Source of the DNA: Verrucomicrobiota bacterium
GTDB taxonomy: Bacteria > Verrucomicrobiota > Verrucomicrobiia > Limisphaerales > UBA11358
NCBI GenBank assembly: GCA_028872915.1
Contig: JAGWNY010000021.1
Location: 1 to 55,838, forward strand
Reading direction: 5' to 3'
Length of the DNA stretch: 55,838 bases
Shown here: positions 8,172 through 17,330 of the stretch, piece by piece
Numbering within the stretch: position 1 is the first letter of the stretch
Layout of the letters: each line of letters opens with the position of its first letter
Program-made: the position numbers and the translations under genes
Notes under the pieces: generated by a model
What the model was told of the DNA's origin: nothing
What the model saw: only the letters and a program-made list of their open reading frames with translations
Database searches by the model: none

Positions 8172-9773
8172 ATGAGCAACCTTTCCGACCTCGGCCTTGA
8201 TTTGGTGAATTTGTTTCAACCCGCCTGGGCACGGGGCAAAACGGACCAGCGGCGCTTTGAACATTTCACCGGGGAAGAAGGCGCGGAGCGGGAACGGCGT
8301 CCGGGACCGCGGCGGGACCGGCGCGAAAAAGGCGGTGCGCGGCCCGGCGGGAAGGCAGCCCGAAGAGGGCCGGAAGAAGGCCGGAAGAGCGGCCATCAAA
8401 GACGGCAACCGCGCAGGGGCCAGGGGGGGCCGCGGGAGCATCGTGAGCCGGAGCCGCTGCCGGAAATCGGGGTGACGTTTTTGCCGGATGAAAAGGGGGT
8501 TGAACAGATTGCGCGGCAAATCAGGCTCACCGGCCGCTCCTATCCGCTGTTCCAGATCGCCCAACTGATTTTGGACAAGGCGGAACGGCATTCGGTGGAA
8601 CTGGCGGTAAAAAAAAAGGGCGACGGCATGGCGCAGCCATTATTTGCCTGCGCCCTGGACGAAACGCCCTGGCTTTCTGAAGACGAGGCGGTGAGCCACG
8701 TTTTAAAGAATCATTTCAACACATTCTATGCGGCTGAACGCACGCCGTGTGATCCGCCCAAGGGCGCCTATACGTTTGTGGCGCAATGCGGCATGAGCGG
8801 GGTCATCCTCGGGCCGCCGAATTATCACGATTACCAGAACCGCCTCCGCAAACTGCACGCCGAACGGTTTTCGCGAATGCCGTTCGATGCCTACAAAGCG
8901 CGGGTGAAAATCGTCAAGGACGATGCCATCGTGAAAAAATGGATCGAAGAGCAGAGCTTCAAAACGCAATACGCGTGCCTCAACGTGCCGGAAGCGCAGA
9001 AGCTTTCATCGCGGGAGGAGGTGGAAAAACATTTTCGGGCCACGCACAAGGACACGATCATCCGGCGGGTGGAGTCGCACAAAATATCTGGCGCGGCCAG
9101 CCGGAATTTGCGCAGTCGCGATTTGCACCGGCTGGTGCGGGTCGAGTGGGACCGCCAACGCCATTTTCCATTGCAGTTGGCCACGCGCCTGAGCCGCGAA
9201 TTTGCCGCCCACGGACTTCAGTTCTTCAAAGTCAACAAGACGGTTGTCCACGTAAGCGTGGCGCGACCGCAATTCCTGGATTTTGAAACCACGCCGGTCT
9301 CCGACAATGTCCGGCGCATTGTGGAATTCATCAACGCCCATCCGCGTTGCACGCGGCGGCAACTGATCGAGGGGCTTGCGCCAACCCCCAAACCGGCAGT
9401 GATTGAAGTGAAGCCGGATGAAGCAGCCGTCCCGGCGCCCGATGAACCGACGCCGGAACAGACGGCGTTGATTGCGGATTTGCACTGGCTGATTCATCAG
9501 GGACACGTCCTGGAATTTGCCGATGGCCGGATGGAAACGGCCAAAAAGCCCGCTCCGAGGCCCCCGCAACCGCCATCGGAAGCGCAGGCGCCGGCAGAAG
9601 CGCAGGCGCCATTAGAGGCTCAATCGGCGGCAGAAGCCCGGCCGCCCACGGAAACGGAAACAGCGTCAGGGACCCAATTGCCGGCAGAGGCTCAACCGGC
9701 AGCGGAGGCTCAATTGGAGCCTGATAAGGGTCCTGAGAAAGAGCCTGAAAACGAACTGGCTTCGCCATCGTGA
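8172..9773 (+). CDS. unknown protein with basic N-terminus and acidic repeat tail
   Basis: I do not recognise a named family. The 533-residue protein has three parts. Residues about 30-95 are Arg/Gly/Pro-rich and likely disordered. Residues about 95-350 form a mixed globular region with H-R-L-V-R-V-E-W and conserved-looking Cys (F-A-C-A-L-D-E-T-P-W, V-A-Q-C-G). Residues about 375-460 look like a winged-helix segment ending L-H-W-L-I-H-Q-G-H-V-L-E-F-A-D-G. The last 70 residues are imperfect repeats of P-A-E-A-Q. The layout, basic linker plus a helix-turn-helix-like end, would suit a nucleic-acid-associated protein, but that is inference. The N-terminal repeats and tail may vary in length between strains. 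Confidence 0.75.
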   Translation: MSNLSDLGLDLVNLFQPAWARGKTDQRRFEHFTGEEGAERERRPGPRRDRREKGGARPGGKAARRGPEEGRKSGHQRRQPRRGQGGPREHREPEPLPEIGVTFLPDEKGVEQIARQIRLTGRSYPLFQIAQLILDKAERHSVELAVKKKGDGMAQPLFACALDETPWLSEDEAVSHVLKNHFNTFYAAERTPCDPPKGAYTFVAQCGMSGVILGPPNYHDYQNRLRKLHAERFSRMPFDAYKARVKIVKDDAIVKKWIEEQSFKTQYACLNVPEAQKLSSREEVEKHFRATHKDTIIRRVESHKISGAASRNLRSRDLHRLVRVEWDRQRHFPLQLATRLSREFAAHGLQFFKVNKTVVHVSVARPQFLDFETTPVSDNVRRIVEFINAHPRCTRRQLIEGLAPTPKPAVIEVKPDEAAVPAPDEPTPEQTALIADLHWLIHQGHVLEFADGRMETAKKPAPRPPQPPSEAQAPAEAQAPLEAQSAAEARPPTETETASGTQLPAEAQPAAEAQLEPDKGPEKEPENELASPS

Positions 9774-9786
9774 CGGATTTTCGCGC

Positions 9787-10203
9787 GTGAACAAGGAAAC
9801 GCCCATTGGCATTGCCCTGATGATATGCGATAAGGTGATCACGGACGCAGCCACGCAGGAGAAGACCATTGTGGCGACGTTCAATCAAATCCTGGCGACG
9901 GCGTTTCCATGCACGCATCATCGCATGACGGTCTTCGTGGCGCTGACGAACGGCAAGGGTGTGTTGGATTCGGAAATCCGGTGCGTCAACACGGATGAAA
10001 ATACGGTGGTTTTCGGCATGAAAGGCACGGTTCCCTTCGTCAATCCGACTCAGGTGATTGAAATGGCCTTTCAATTCAACAATCTCACCTTCGCCAAACC
10101 GGGGTTGCACACAATTGAATTTTATTGCGAGAACGAACTGATATTGCAGCGGCCATTTCACGTCAGCCTGATGAATCCCCAACAGCAACAGAAACCGGGT
10201 TGA
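9787..10203 (+). CDS. DUF6941 family protein
   Basis: A 138-residue protein resembling the DUF6941 family of unknown function: M-I-C-D-K-V-I-T-D at residues 13-21, then T-I-V-A-T-F-N-Q-I and a C-terminal strand pattern G-L-H-T-I-E-F-Y. It looks like an all-beta cytoplasmic domain without a signal peptide. The start is GTG at 9787, 13 bases after the preceding stop, so the two genes are probably co-transcribed. The function is not known and I do not assign one. Confidence 0.75.
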   Translation: MNKETPIGIALMICDKVITDAATQEKTIVATFNQILATAFPCTHHRMTVFVALTNGKGVLDSEIRCVNTDENTVVFGMKGTVPFVNPTQVIEMAFQFNNLTFAKPGLHTIEFYCENELILQRPFHVSLMNPQQQQKPG

Positions 10204-10217
10204 AGGGCCTCGCATCT

Positions 10218-11294
10218 TCACTTGCCCGCATCCACGCGGGGACGGCCGAATTGAAACAGGCGCTTGATTTCAAACCAGCGGTTGGGGCGGAGACGAAGAA
10301 AGCGAAGCATCCACCAATCCGAATGTTTGCGAAAAGAGGCGATAAACCTCCGCTGGCGCAGGACGTGGCGCCGCAGCCGCCAGCAGTCCCGCAAAGGGTC
10401 CACGAAGCTGGCCCGGAAAAATGACGGGCGGCGCAGCAGGACCACGCCGGCCAGCGATTCGACAAACAGCAGGGCCAGCAGGGGAACCAGGAGCAGCAAC
10501 AGGACGTGGCGGCCGTTCTTGAGCAGCGTCAGAAGGCAGTTGCGGTTGGTCAAAAACCGTTTGCGGTCCGTTGTGCGAAATTCGACGGTTTCAATGCCGC
10601 CGGCGGGATTGACGCCCGCCGCGCCGCGATGGTGCAGCCTGGCCTCAAAAATGCCGGCCACTTTGAAACCCGCAATCCAGGCGCGCCAGGAAAGATCGGC
10701 GTCATCCGAATAGATAAAAAATTCGCCGTCAAATCCGCCGACCCGTTTGAAGACGTCCCCCCGAATCAGATACGAGCAGCCGCCGGCAATGAAAATTTCA
10801 CGGGTGCCGCGGGCGGCCTCGGAACCGCTGGGCAATCCGAAGGGATCGAAACCGTAAAAGCCGAAATCCTGGTACGAATGGTCGGGATAATTCAAAACGA
10901 GCGGCGTGGCGGCGGCGGCGGCCATTTTTTCGGTCCCGTCAATCAATTTTTCCATGCAATCGGGTTCGAGCCACGTGTCGTTGTTCAGAAAGAAGAGCCA
11001 GCGCCCGGCGGCGATTTCCGCGCCGGAATTGTTCCCGGCGCAAAAGCCGCGGTTTTCGGAGTGGCGGACTATGACGGCGTTCGGAAATTGTTCGAGCCAT
11101 TTTCGGGCCACCGGAACCGAGTCATCGCTGGAGCAGTTGTCCACCAGAATGGTTTCGATGCTTGCGATGATGGTTTGGGCCTTGATCGTTTCAAAACATC
11201 GGGGCAGCCAGCCGGCGCCATTGCAATTGAGCACGATGATGCTGACGAGGGCCGGAGCCGGCGGGTTGCCATATTTTTCAATTTGAGCCGCCAT
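10218..11294 (-). CDS. family 2 glycosyltransferase (rhamnosyltransferase-like)
   Basis: A 358-residue GT2 (GT-A fold) enzyme that probably adds a sugar to a cell-surface glycan. Visible are S-I-I-V-L-N-C-N-G near residue 18, nucleotide-binding D-N-C-S-S-D-D-S near 52, the metal-binding segment N-N-D-T-W near 99, and the acceptor-side S-D-D-A-D-L-S-W-R near 190. A hydrophobic stretch (about 262-285) suggests membrane attachment. The C-terminus is strongly basic. It overlaps the upstream glycosyltransferase by 17 bases, so the pair is translationally coupled. Confidence 0.9.
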   Translation of the reverse strand: MAAQIEKYGNPPAPALVSIIVLNCNGAGWLPRCFETIKAQTIIASIETILVDNCSSDDSVPVARKWLEQFPNAVIVRHSENRGFCAGNNSGAEIAAGRWLFFLNNDTWLEPDCMEKLIDGTEKMAAAAATPLVLNYPDHSYQDFGFYGFDPFGLPSGSEAARGTREIFIAGGCSYLIRGDVFKRVGGFDGEFFIYSDDADLSWRAWIAGFKVAGIFEARLHHRGAAGVNPAGGIETVEFRTTDRKRFLTNRNCLLTLLKNGRHVLLLLLVPLLALLFVESLAGVVLLRRPSFFRASFVDPLRDCWRLRRHVLRQRRFIASFRKHSDWWMLRFLRLRPNRWFEIKRLFQFGRPRVDAGK

Positions 11295-12306
11295 CTTTCA
11301 AACGTTGTTCGGGCTTCAAGGCGGCGACAAGTTTTGGGTCGTTGCGGCGGATTTTGCAAGTCCAGACGCCCCAGGCGTCGCCCACGACACTGGCGGGACA
11401 CGCGGGCAGGTGCCAAAGCCACCGCCAATCGCGGTCGCGCGCCAGGCCGCGGAAGGCATGGAAGAGCGGACCGACGACGGTGACACAATAAAGGCCGGCG
11501 AGCCAAAGGGGGACAGCCGGTTTTTCCCGCATCCAGTGTGTCCGCGTCTCCTGCCGCACGCGGAGGAAATGGACGGTCGCGCGGCGGCGTTTTTGGACAA
11601 ACCCGCACAACGTTTGGACGTAATAATGATGGACGCCGCGTCCGCTGATGCGCAGCCATTCCCGTTTTCCGGCGCGCATCAGATGCAAGGCCACGTGGGT
11701 GTCCTGGAAATGGTCGGCGGCCCTTGCGAATTCCAGGTCGGCGCGGCGGAAAACGAATCCGTTTGCGCCAAGAGGATACGCGTATGTGCCCCGGGGGAGC
11801 GTCCAGCGTTCCACGAGGCCGTCGCGCCCAACCAGCCTGGGATTGGCGCTCATCAGCCATGCAATCGGATCGCTGATGTGTAGAAGATGCGTCAGGTATG
11901 CGCAAAACGAAGACATTTTTTGCGAAGGCGGATAATACCCTTCCACACCCAGGGCTTGAGGATTGGCGTCGAGCGCGCCAACAGCCAGTTCAATGTAATC
12001 CGGGTGGGTGATTTCATTATCGGCGTCCACAAACAGAATGTAATCGCCCTGGGAATGCCTCAGGGCAAGACGCTTGCCCTCCTCCATGTTTTTGCCGTCG
12101 TCATCCAGGACAACGGCGCCGTATTTTTTTGCGATATCGCGGGTGGCATCCGTGGAGTGCGCATCGGCGAGAATGATTTGAATGCGGTCGCGCGGATAGG
12201 TTTGGCGGGCGATGGAGGCCAGGCAATTATCCAGCAGGCTCGCCACATTGAGGGTCGGCAAAATGACGCTGACGCGCGGCGCGTTATTCTGGGTGAAGGA
12301 TTTCAA
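11278..12306 (-). CDS. family 2 glycosyltransferase
   Basis: A 342-residue GT2 enzyme. The N-terminal strand S-V-I-L-P-T-L-N (residues 13-20) is followed by L-A-D-A-H-S-T-D and the D-A-D-N metal motif near 94-97. A G-A-N-G-F-V-F-R-R segment near 178 is typical of enzymes acting on exported polysaccharides. C-terminal hydrophobic segments (about 264-285) suggest membrane association. It is the second gene of a three-gene operon: it overlaps the FkbM gene upstream by 4 bases and the next glycosyltransferase by 17. The substrate cannot be read from sequence. Confidence 0.9.
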   Translation of the reverse strand: MKSFTQNNAPRVSVILPTLNVASLLDNCLASIARQTYPRDRIQIILADAHSTDATRDIAKKYGAVVLDDDGKNMEEGKRLALRHSQGDYILFVDADNEITHPDYIELAVGALDANPQALGVEGYYPPSQKMSSFCAYLTHLLHISDPIAWLMSANPRLVGRDGLVERWTLPRGTYAYPLGANGFVFRRADLEFARAADHFQDTHVALHLMRAGKREWLRISGRGVHHYYVQTLCGFVQKRRRATVHFLRVRQETRTHWMREKPAVPLWLAGLYCVTVVGPLFHAFRGLARDRDWRWLWHLPACPASVVGDAWGVWTCKIRRNDPKLVAALKPEQRLKDGGSN

Positions 12307-12935
12307 GGAGTGCCGGACTGTCCATGCGGGGTGAGCAAGGTGAGATTGGCGTCGAGTTGAACATTTCTCCAGCCGTCAACTTCATAAATCTCCCTGCCGG
12401 CGAGGATGGGATGCCAGGAAAGGAGGATGGTGGCCGGATGAAGGCATTCAATGGCCTTGCTTTTGAAAAGGTCGAATTCCGCTCCTTCAATATCCACTTT
12501 CACAAACCTGGGAACGCCGGTCCTGGCGATGGCTTCCTGAATTGAAATGGTGGAAACGAGCGGGCCGGTGGGAGGGGACGTGAAATCGGGGTCGTGGGAC
12601 CCCGGAATGGGCCGCCCATCCAGGGTAAGGGCGTTGGGAACGATCACGACGTTCCGGTAGCGGGCGGTGCGAAACGCCAGATAATAAAGCGAATTGAGAT
12701 TTGGCTCGAAGGCGTAGATCATGCCGTTCGGATTGCTCCGGGCCAGAATGGTGGTGTATTTGCCGACCGAAGCGCCCACGTCCCAAATCGCGGCGGCGCC
12801 CCAGTCGCGCGTCATGAACGGGCGTTCCTTGCCGTCCATGTAATTGCCGAGCAGCCGGTCGGTGTAAAGCCAGCGGGATGGATGACGGCGGACGACGTGA
12901 TTAAGCCAAATGGCCAGTCGGTTGAAAGATATCAT
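12303..12935 (-). CDS. FkbM family methyltransferase
   Basis: A 210-residue SAM-dependent O-methyltransferase of the FkbM type, likely to methylate a sugar in the glycan made by the two glycosyltransferases downstream. The SAM-binding glycine loop is D-V-G-A-S-V-G-K-Y at residues 52-60, the following acidic strand F-E-P-N is near 76, and the FkbM signature K-V-D-I-E-G-A-E-F near 146. It is the first gene of the operon; the promoter should lie in the 145-base gap before the divergent TlpA gene. Confidence 0.88.
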   Translation of the reverse strand: MISFNRLAIWLNHVVRRHPSRWLYTDRLLGNYMDGKERPFMTRDWGAAAIWDVGASVGKYTTILARSNPNGMIYAFEPNLNSLYYLAFRTARYRNVVIVPNALTLDGRPIPGSHDPDFTSPPTGPLVSTISIQEAIARTGVPRFVKVDIEGAEFDLFKSKAIECLHPATILLSWHPILAGREIYEVDGWRNVQLDANLTLLTPHGQSGTP

Positions 12936-13080
12936 GTTATGTCATTGGACTGAGTCGCGGCCCAATTCAAGCGGTGGAATACGTTAAACCAGGCGTCAGG
13001 CGGTTGCAAAACAAATGCCGACGGCGGTCCCGTCCGTACGCCGGATTGCGGAGGGCCGGAGAGTGGGCTAGGTTTTGGGA

Positions 13081-13665
13081 ATGGCTGAAGAACAAAAACC
13101 AGGGCGCGGGCCGTTGTTTTCCGTCCTTGCCGCATTGCCGGTCATTGCCCTGGCGCTGCTGGCGTTTGAAGGATTTTATTATTTGTCTTCGCGGCGCGCG
13201 GACCAGTCGCAGTTTTCGCCGTGGGTGGGCGTTCGGGCACCGGATTTCACCGTCACGAATCTGGATGGAAAAGCCATTCATCTGGCAGACTTCAAAGGCA
13301 AACGGGTCATCTTGAATTTTTGGGCGACCTGGTGCCCGCCGTGCCGGGAGGAATTGCCCGGTTTCATCAAATTACGCAGTGAAACGCCGTCCACAAAAGT
13401 CGTCATCCTGGGCTTGAGCACGGACGCCGCCGCCGCGCAGCGGGCCTTTGCGCGAAGTCATCAGATCAATTATCCGCTGGCAGTCATGGGAATCCTGCCC
13501 TCGCCTTATGGCGAGGTGGCGCTGATTCCCACAACGATGGTCATTGACCGCCATGGCGTCATTGAACAGGTGGCCGTGGGGATTCAGGGACTTTCGACGC
13601 TGGAACAATTTGCGTCCGAGCCTGATTTTTCCGGGTCGGTGAAACCGGCGCCGGCGGGGCGGTAA
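13081..13665 (+). CDS. TlpA/ResA-like thioredoxin-fold protein
   Basis: A 194-residue membrane-anchored thiol-disulfide oxidoreductase facing the periplasm. An N-terminal hydrophobic helix (residues about 13-30) is followed by the redoxin opening A-P-D-F-T-V-T-N-L-D-G-K and the active site W-C-P-P-C near residue 83. Proteins of this type reduce cytochrome c haem-binding or copper-site cysteines, which may be useful to the cytochromes and CuA proteins elsewhere in the window (inference). The start is ATG at 13081; a TTG at 13075 is also in frame. Its stop abuts that of the convergent agmatine deiminase with no spacing. Confidence 0.88.
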   Translation: MAEEQKPGRGPLFSVLAALPVIALALLAFEGFYYLSSRRADQSQFSPWVGVRAPDFTVTNLDGKAIHLADFKGKRVILNFWATWCPPCREELPGFIKLRSETPSTKVVILGLSTDAAAAQRAFARSHQINYPLAVMGILPSPYGEVALIPTTMVIDRHGVIEQVAVGIQGLSTLEQFASEPDFSGSVKPAPAGR

Positions 13666-14802
13666 TCAGGCCGGCTGCTGTTGGGTGAGGCAATGCAAGG
13701 AGCCGAAGCCCCATACGAGGTCCACCGCGTGAATGCCGACGACGGGACGATCTGCAAATAATTCGCCCAAAATCCCCAAGGCAAGCCGGTCGTTGGGGTC
13801 GTTGAACGTGGGAACGATGACGCAAGCGTTGCAGATGTAGAAATTGGCATAGCTGGCAGGCAGGCGCCGGCGGTCGAAAAAGAGCGGCGAGGGCATGGGC
13901 AGGGCGATGATTTCGGGTTTCGTGCCGTCCTCAAGCCGCAAGTCGGTGATCCGCTCCCAATTTTCCATCAACGGACGGTAATTTTCATCACGCCGGTTCT
14001 TTTCGCGGACCAGAACGATTGTGCGACGGTTGACGAAACGGCACACATCGTCAATGTGGCCGTGGGTGTCGTCGCCAGCCGGACCTTTTGCGAGCCAGAA
14101 GATGTTTCTGACGCCGAGGTGCTCTTTGAGCGCGGCTTCGATTTCTTTTTTTCCCAAGCCGGGATTGCGCACCTGTACCGCGGGGTCCAGATAGCATTGG
14201 GCGGTGGAGAGGAGCGTGCCGCGCCCGTTGACTTCAATGCCGCCGCCTTCAATGACAAAATTTCGGATGGCGTGCGTTCCCGCGGAGCGCGCGGCGGGAC
14301 AGGTGGCGTGAAATAATTTTTTGTGCAAGAGGCGCGCGGCGGTTTCGGGTACGGTGGTGTCCCTCCGCCAATTGGCGTACTTGGCCCAGCCGTTGAAATG
14401 GAAATGAACGATGGCCGTGTCGGAGGCGTTTCGCGCGGCGTTCCTTTTTTTGACAAAGACGGGGCCGGTATCACGCGTCCAGCCGCGGTCGCTGGGATGG
14501 AGGATAAATTCGATCTTTTTGAGGTCGCATCCAACGCGGAGCAACAGGCGGCGGGCCGCGGCCGCCTCGGCGTGGTGTCTCACTAATAGACGGACCATCT
14601 CTCCCGGCGAAATTTTTCGGACCATTTCGCCATAAACCCAGGGAATGGTTTCAAACTTGCTTGGCCAATCATTGGCATTGTGCGGCCAGCCCAGCCAGGT
14701 GGCCTCGTGCGTCTCCCATTCCCCCGGCATGGCATAGCCGTGGCAGGCGGGCGTGGCGGCGGAGCCGGCGATGGTGAAGTTTTGCTTTTTTATTGAAAAC
14801 AT
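13666..14802 (-). CDS. aguA: agmatine deiminase family protein
   Basis: A PPAD-fold hydrolase that converts agmatine to N-carbamoylputrescine in polyamine synthesis. The family opening M-P-G-E-W-E-T-H-E-A-T-W lies at residue 25 when the ATG at 14802 is used. Catalytic segments are E-G-G-G-I-E-V-N-G, G-H-I-D-D and the C-terminal nucleophile loop G-S-L-H-C-L-T-Q-Q-Q-P with its cysteine. The frame is open up to 14973, but those extra residues are unlike the family and would run into the divergent gene. A start at 14730 (directly at M-P-G-E-W) is also possible. Some relatives are bacterial peptidyl-arginine deiminases, so the substrate is likely rather than certain. Confidence 0.88.
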   Translation of the reverse strand: MFSIKKQNFTIAGSAATPACHGYAMPGEWETHEATWLGWPHNANDWPSKFETIPWVYGEMVRKISPGEMVRLLVRHHAEAAAARRLLLRVGCDLKKIEFILHPSDRGWTRDTGPVFVKKRNAARNASDTAIVHFHFNGWAKYANWRRDTTVPETAARLLHKKLFHATCPAARSAGTHAIRNFVIEGGGIEVNGRGTLLSTAQCYLDPAVQVRNPGLGKKEIEAALKEHLGVRNIFWLAKGPAGDDTHGHIDDVCRFVNRRTIVLVREKNRRDENYRPLMENWERITDLRLEDGTKPEIIALPMPSPLFFDRRRLPASYANFYICNACVIVPTFNDPNDRLALGILGELFADRPVVGIHAVDLVWGFGSLHCLTQQQPA

Positions 14803-14971
14803 CAGGCGAGAGCATAAGGGTTGCCCATTTTTTGCAAATTCGGAAATGCGCTTTGTCGGAGTTTGTCTGGCGAAAAAATCGTCCAAAAAGCGGCAGAAAC
14901 TTTTTGGGGATTGCGCAAAGATGAGCGAAATTAAACTAGAGAATGAGTTTGGTTGCAACCATTCGATTGAC

Positions 14972-16036
14972 ATGATTCACAGGCGGAAGTCAGCAGGGTC
15001 TGAAGGAATTCGCGGACACGGAACGTTGAGGCAGGCGTGGCGGACGGCCATTGTTCCGGCGCTGGTTCTGATTCCGGCGGCGGCTTTGGCGGTGGCGCAG
15101 GGCACGAGCAACATCATGGTCCGCACGCTGGCGGCAGGGGCAACGGTGGCACGGATTCAACAGGCGCTGGATTCGCTGCCGGCCGCGGGTGGAGAAGTGG
15201 TTTTGCCCGCGGGAAAAATTGTGGTGGATCGGCCGATTGTTTTGGGGCGGGATGGACTGGCCCTGCGCGGCGCCGGCGATTCAACCGTTTTGTGGCTGGC
15301 AAACAATGCCAATTGTCCGGTGATCATCATGGGGCGGCCGGTGGACAATCCTGAAAGGGTCGAACATTTGCAGGTCAGCGATCTGTTCATTGACGGCAAC
15401 CGGGCGCATCAGCAGCGCGAGAACTGGCGGCTCATGGGACAGGGCGTCAGCATCCGCAACAATGGCATCACCGTGCAAAACGTCAGTGATTCGAGGGTGG
15501 AAAACGTCACGTGTGCGCGGTGCCGATCCGGCGGATTGGTCACAACGCTGGGTACCACCCAATTGACGGTGAGCAACCTCGAATCGTTCGGAAATGAATT
15601 TGATGGCCTGGCCGGTTTTGAGACCAAAAGCTGCCATTTCACAAAGCTGTATCTTCACGATAATCCGGGCGCGGGCATTTCGCTGGACGGCAATTTCAAC
15701 CATAACGTGATAGACAACGCCATCCTCTCGCGAAATGACGTGGGCATTTTCATGCGTTGGAGCCATGACAACGTGTTTCGGGACGTTTCCATCCGCAATA
15801 GCCGCCATTACGGGGTGTTCATGGCTGAAAATATCGAACAGGCTGCGGCGCCGGGCCGGGACCTCAATTGCTTCAACAATTCCTTCAGCCGGTTGACGGA
15901 GCATGAGTGGGGCGATGCCGCTTTTCGCGTTAACGACCCCGGATGCACGAATAACGTCCTGCTTGGGGCGAGGTTCATTGGAGACGTTCACGGCAGCCTT
16001 TCAATGGCCATGCCGGGACTTTTGATGATGAAGTAA
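14972..16036 (+). CDS. secreted right-handed beta-helix protein
   Basis: About 354 residues from the ATG at 14972. The N-terminus has a basic stretch, a hydrophobic core (A-I-V-P-A-L-V-L-I-P-A-A) and A-L-A-V-A-Q, a plausible signal peptidase site. The body shows the P-x-G pectate-lyase-superfamily opening (I-Q-Q-A-L-D-S-L-P-A-A-G-G-E-V-V-L-P-A-G) and repeated short strands rich in Asn and Gly (N-S-R-H-Y-G-V-F, H-N-V-I-D-N-A), as in right-handed beta-helices acting on polysaccharide. No catalytic site can be named. An in-frame ATG at 14921 would add 17 residues. It is divergent from aguA and ends 1 base before the convergent helicase. Confidence 0.8.
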   Translation: MIHRRKSAGSEGIRGHGTLRQAWRTAIVPALVLIPAAALAVAQGTSNIMVRTLAAGATVARIQQALDSLPAAGGEVVLPAGKIVVDRPIVLGRDGLALRGAGDSTVLWLANNANCPVIIMGRPVDNPERVEHLQVSDLFIDGNRAHQQRENWRLMGQGVSIRNNGITVQNVSDSRVENVTCARCRSGGLVTTLGTTQLTVSNLESFGNEFDGLAGFETKSCHFTKLYLHDNPGAGISLDGNFNHNVIDNAILSRNDVGIFMRWSHDNVFRDVSIRNSRHYGVFMAENIEQAAAPGRDLNCFNNSFSRLTEHEWGDAAFRVNDPGCTNNVLLGARFIGDVHGSLSMAMPGLLMMK

Positions 16037-16037
16037 G

Positions 16038-17276
16038 CTATCTGCGCCGCCCTGGCGCAAAATGGTAACCGCCGTGCACCCGGACGGCGCGGGCGCGGCC
16101 TGGAAATCCGGCGGCCCGTCCCGTTTTTTCCTCCTCAAAGAGCACAGTGTAACGATAATTGAAATTTTCAAGTTTCACACGCGGGATTTTCGCGCCAATG
16201 AACCGTTCGATGGCAAACACGTGGCTGGAGTCCTCGGCAATCATGATGGTAAAGGCGTCGCCGGTGGCCTCGGCCCTGCCGGTGCGCCCGATGCGGTGAA
16301 CATAATCCTCGGGATGCTGGGGCACGTCGTAATTAATCACATGGCTTACATCCGCGATGTCCAGGCCGCGCGCGGCAATGTCCGTGGCCACGAGCACTTC
16401 AAATCTCCCGTCCCGGAAACCGCGCAGCGCCTGTTCCCGCTCGCGTTGGGTCCGGTTGGAATGCAACACGCACACCGCGTGATTGGCCCGCTTGAGCACG
16501 TGCGCGACGCGGTCGGCGCCATGTTTGGTCCGGCAAAACACGATCACCGAATCGTAATTGACGCGCTTGAGCAGTTCGACCAGCAGATCGGTTTTTTGGG
16601 AGTCGGACACCGGATAAATGACGTGTTTGACCGTCTCGGCGGGGGAACGCCGCGCGCCAATTTCCACGGTTTGCGGATGCCGCATTGCCCATTGAATAAG
16701 TGTTTCGATTTGGGGCGGTATGGTTGCCGAAAAGAGGGCGGTGTGCCGTTGCCGGGAACAGCGTTCCACAATTTTGCGCACGTCGGGCAGGAACCCCATG
16801 TCAAGCATCCGATCGGCTTCATCCAAAACAAGAAATTCAACCTTGTCCAGCCGCACCGTGCCCTGTTCGAGATGGTCCAGGAGCCGGCCGGGCGTGGCAA
16901 TGACAATGTCCGTTCCGGCCCGCAACTGCTCGTTTTGGCGTCCGTAACCCACGCCCCCAAAGATGACCGTGGTCTTCAAATCGCTGAAACGGGCGTAATC
17001 GCGGAAGAATGTCTCAACCTGCGCGGCGAGTTCGCGGGTGGGTTCCAGAATGAGCGCGCGCGGGCCGGCTTCGGAGGAGTGCTTTCCGAGCCGGGAAAGG
17101 ATGGGCAGCGCGAACGCCGCCGTTTTGCCGGTGCCGGTTTGCGCGCTGCCAATGAGGTCCTGGCCAGCCAATACCAGTGGAATGCCGCGCAGTTGGATGG
17201 GCGTGGGTTCCACGTAGCCCATCGCCTTGACGCCTTCGAGAATGGCCGGAGCCAGACCCAGTTTGCTAAAAGCCAT
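16038..17276 (-). CDS. DEAD-box RNA helicase, RhlE-like
   Basis: A 412-residue ATP-dependent RNA helicase. All core motifs are visible: the Q motif (P-T-P-I-Q), Walker A S-A-Q-T-G-T-G-K-T near residue 44, P-T-R-E-L-A, T-P-G-R, D-E-A-D near 152, S-A-T near 182, A-R-G-L-D-I and H-R-I-G-R-T-G-R near 325. The C-terminal extension is short and basic (R-A-R-A-V-R-V-H), which fits RhlE-type enzymes used in ribosome assembly or RNA turnover. A long antisense frame across it (16062-17288) is a GC-rich shadow. Confidence 0.93.
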   Translation of the reverse strand: MAFSKLGLAPAILEGVKAMGYVEPTPIQLRGIPLVLAGQDLIGSAQTGTGKTAAFALPILSRLGKHSSEAGPRALILEPTRELAAQVETFFRDYARFSDLKTTVIFGGVGYGRQNEQLRAGTDIVIATPGRLLDHLEQGTVRLDKVEFLVLDEADRMLDMGFLPDVRKIVERCSRQRHTALFSATIPPQIETLIQWAMRHPQTVEIGARRSPAETVKHVIYPVSDSQKTDLLVELLKRVNYDSVIVFCRTKHGADRVAHVLKRANHAVCVLHSNRTQREREQALRGFRDGRFEVLVATDIAARGLDIADVSHVINYDVPQHPEDYVHRIGRTGRAEATGDAFTIMIAEDSSHVFAIERFIGAKIPRVKLENFNYRYTVLFEEEKTGRAAGFPGRARAVRVHGGYHFAPGRRR

Positions 17277-17330
17277 GTATTATTCTAACAGCCCAGGCGA
17301 TTAAAGAAAGGAGGATTTACGAGGCTCTAA

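Noticed and set aside
14803..14973. 57-residue N-terminal extension of agmatine deiminase
   Set aside because: Unlike the family, and it overlaps the divergent beta-helix gene start.
16062..17288. 408-codon open frame antisense to the DEAD-box helicase
   Set aside because: It mirrors a clear helicase gene in a GC-rich sequence, has no recognisable motif, and its composition is that of a reversed coding frame.
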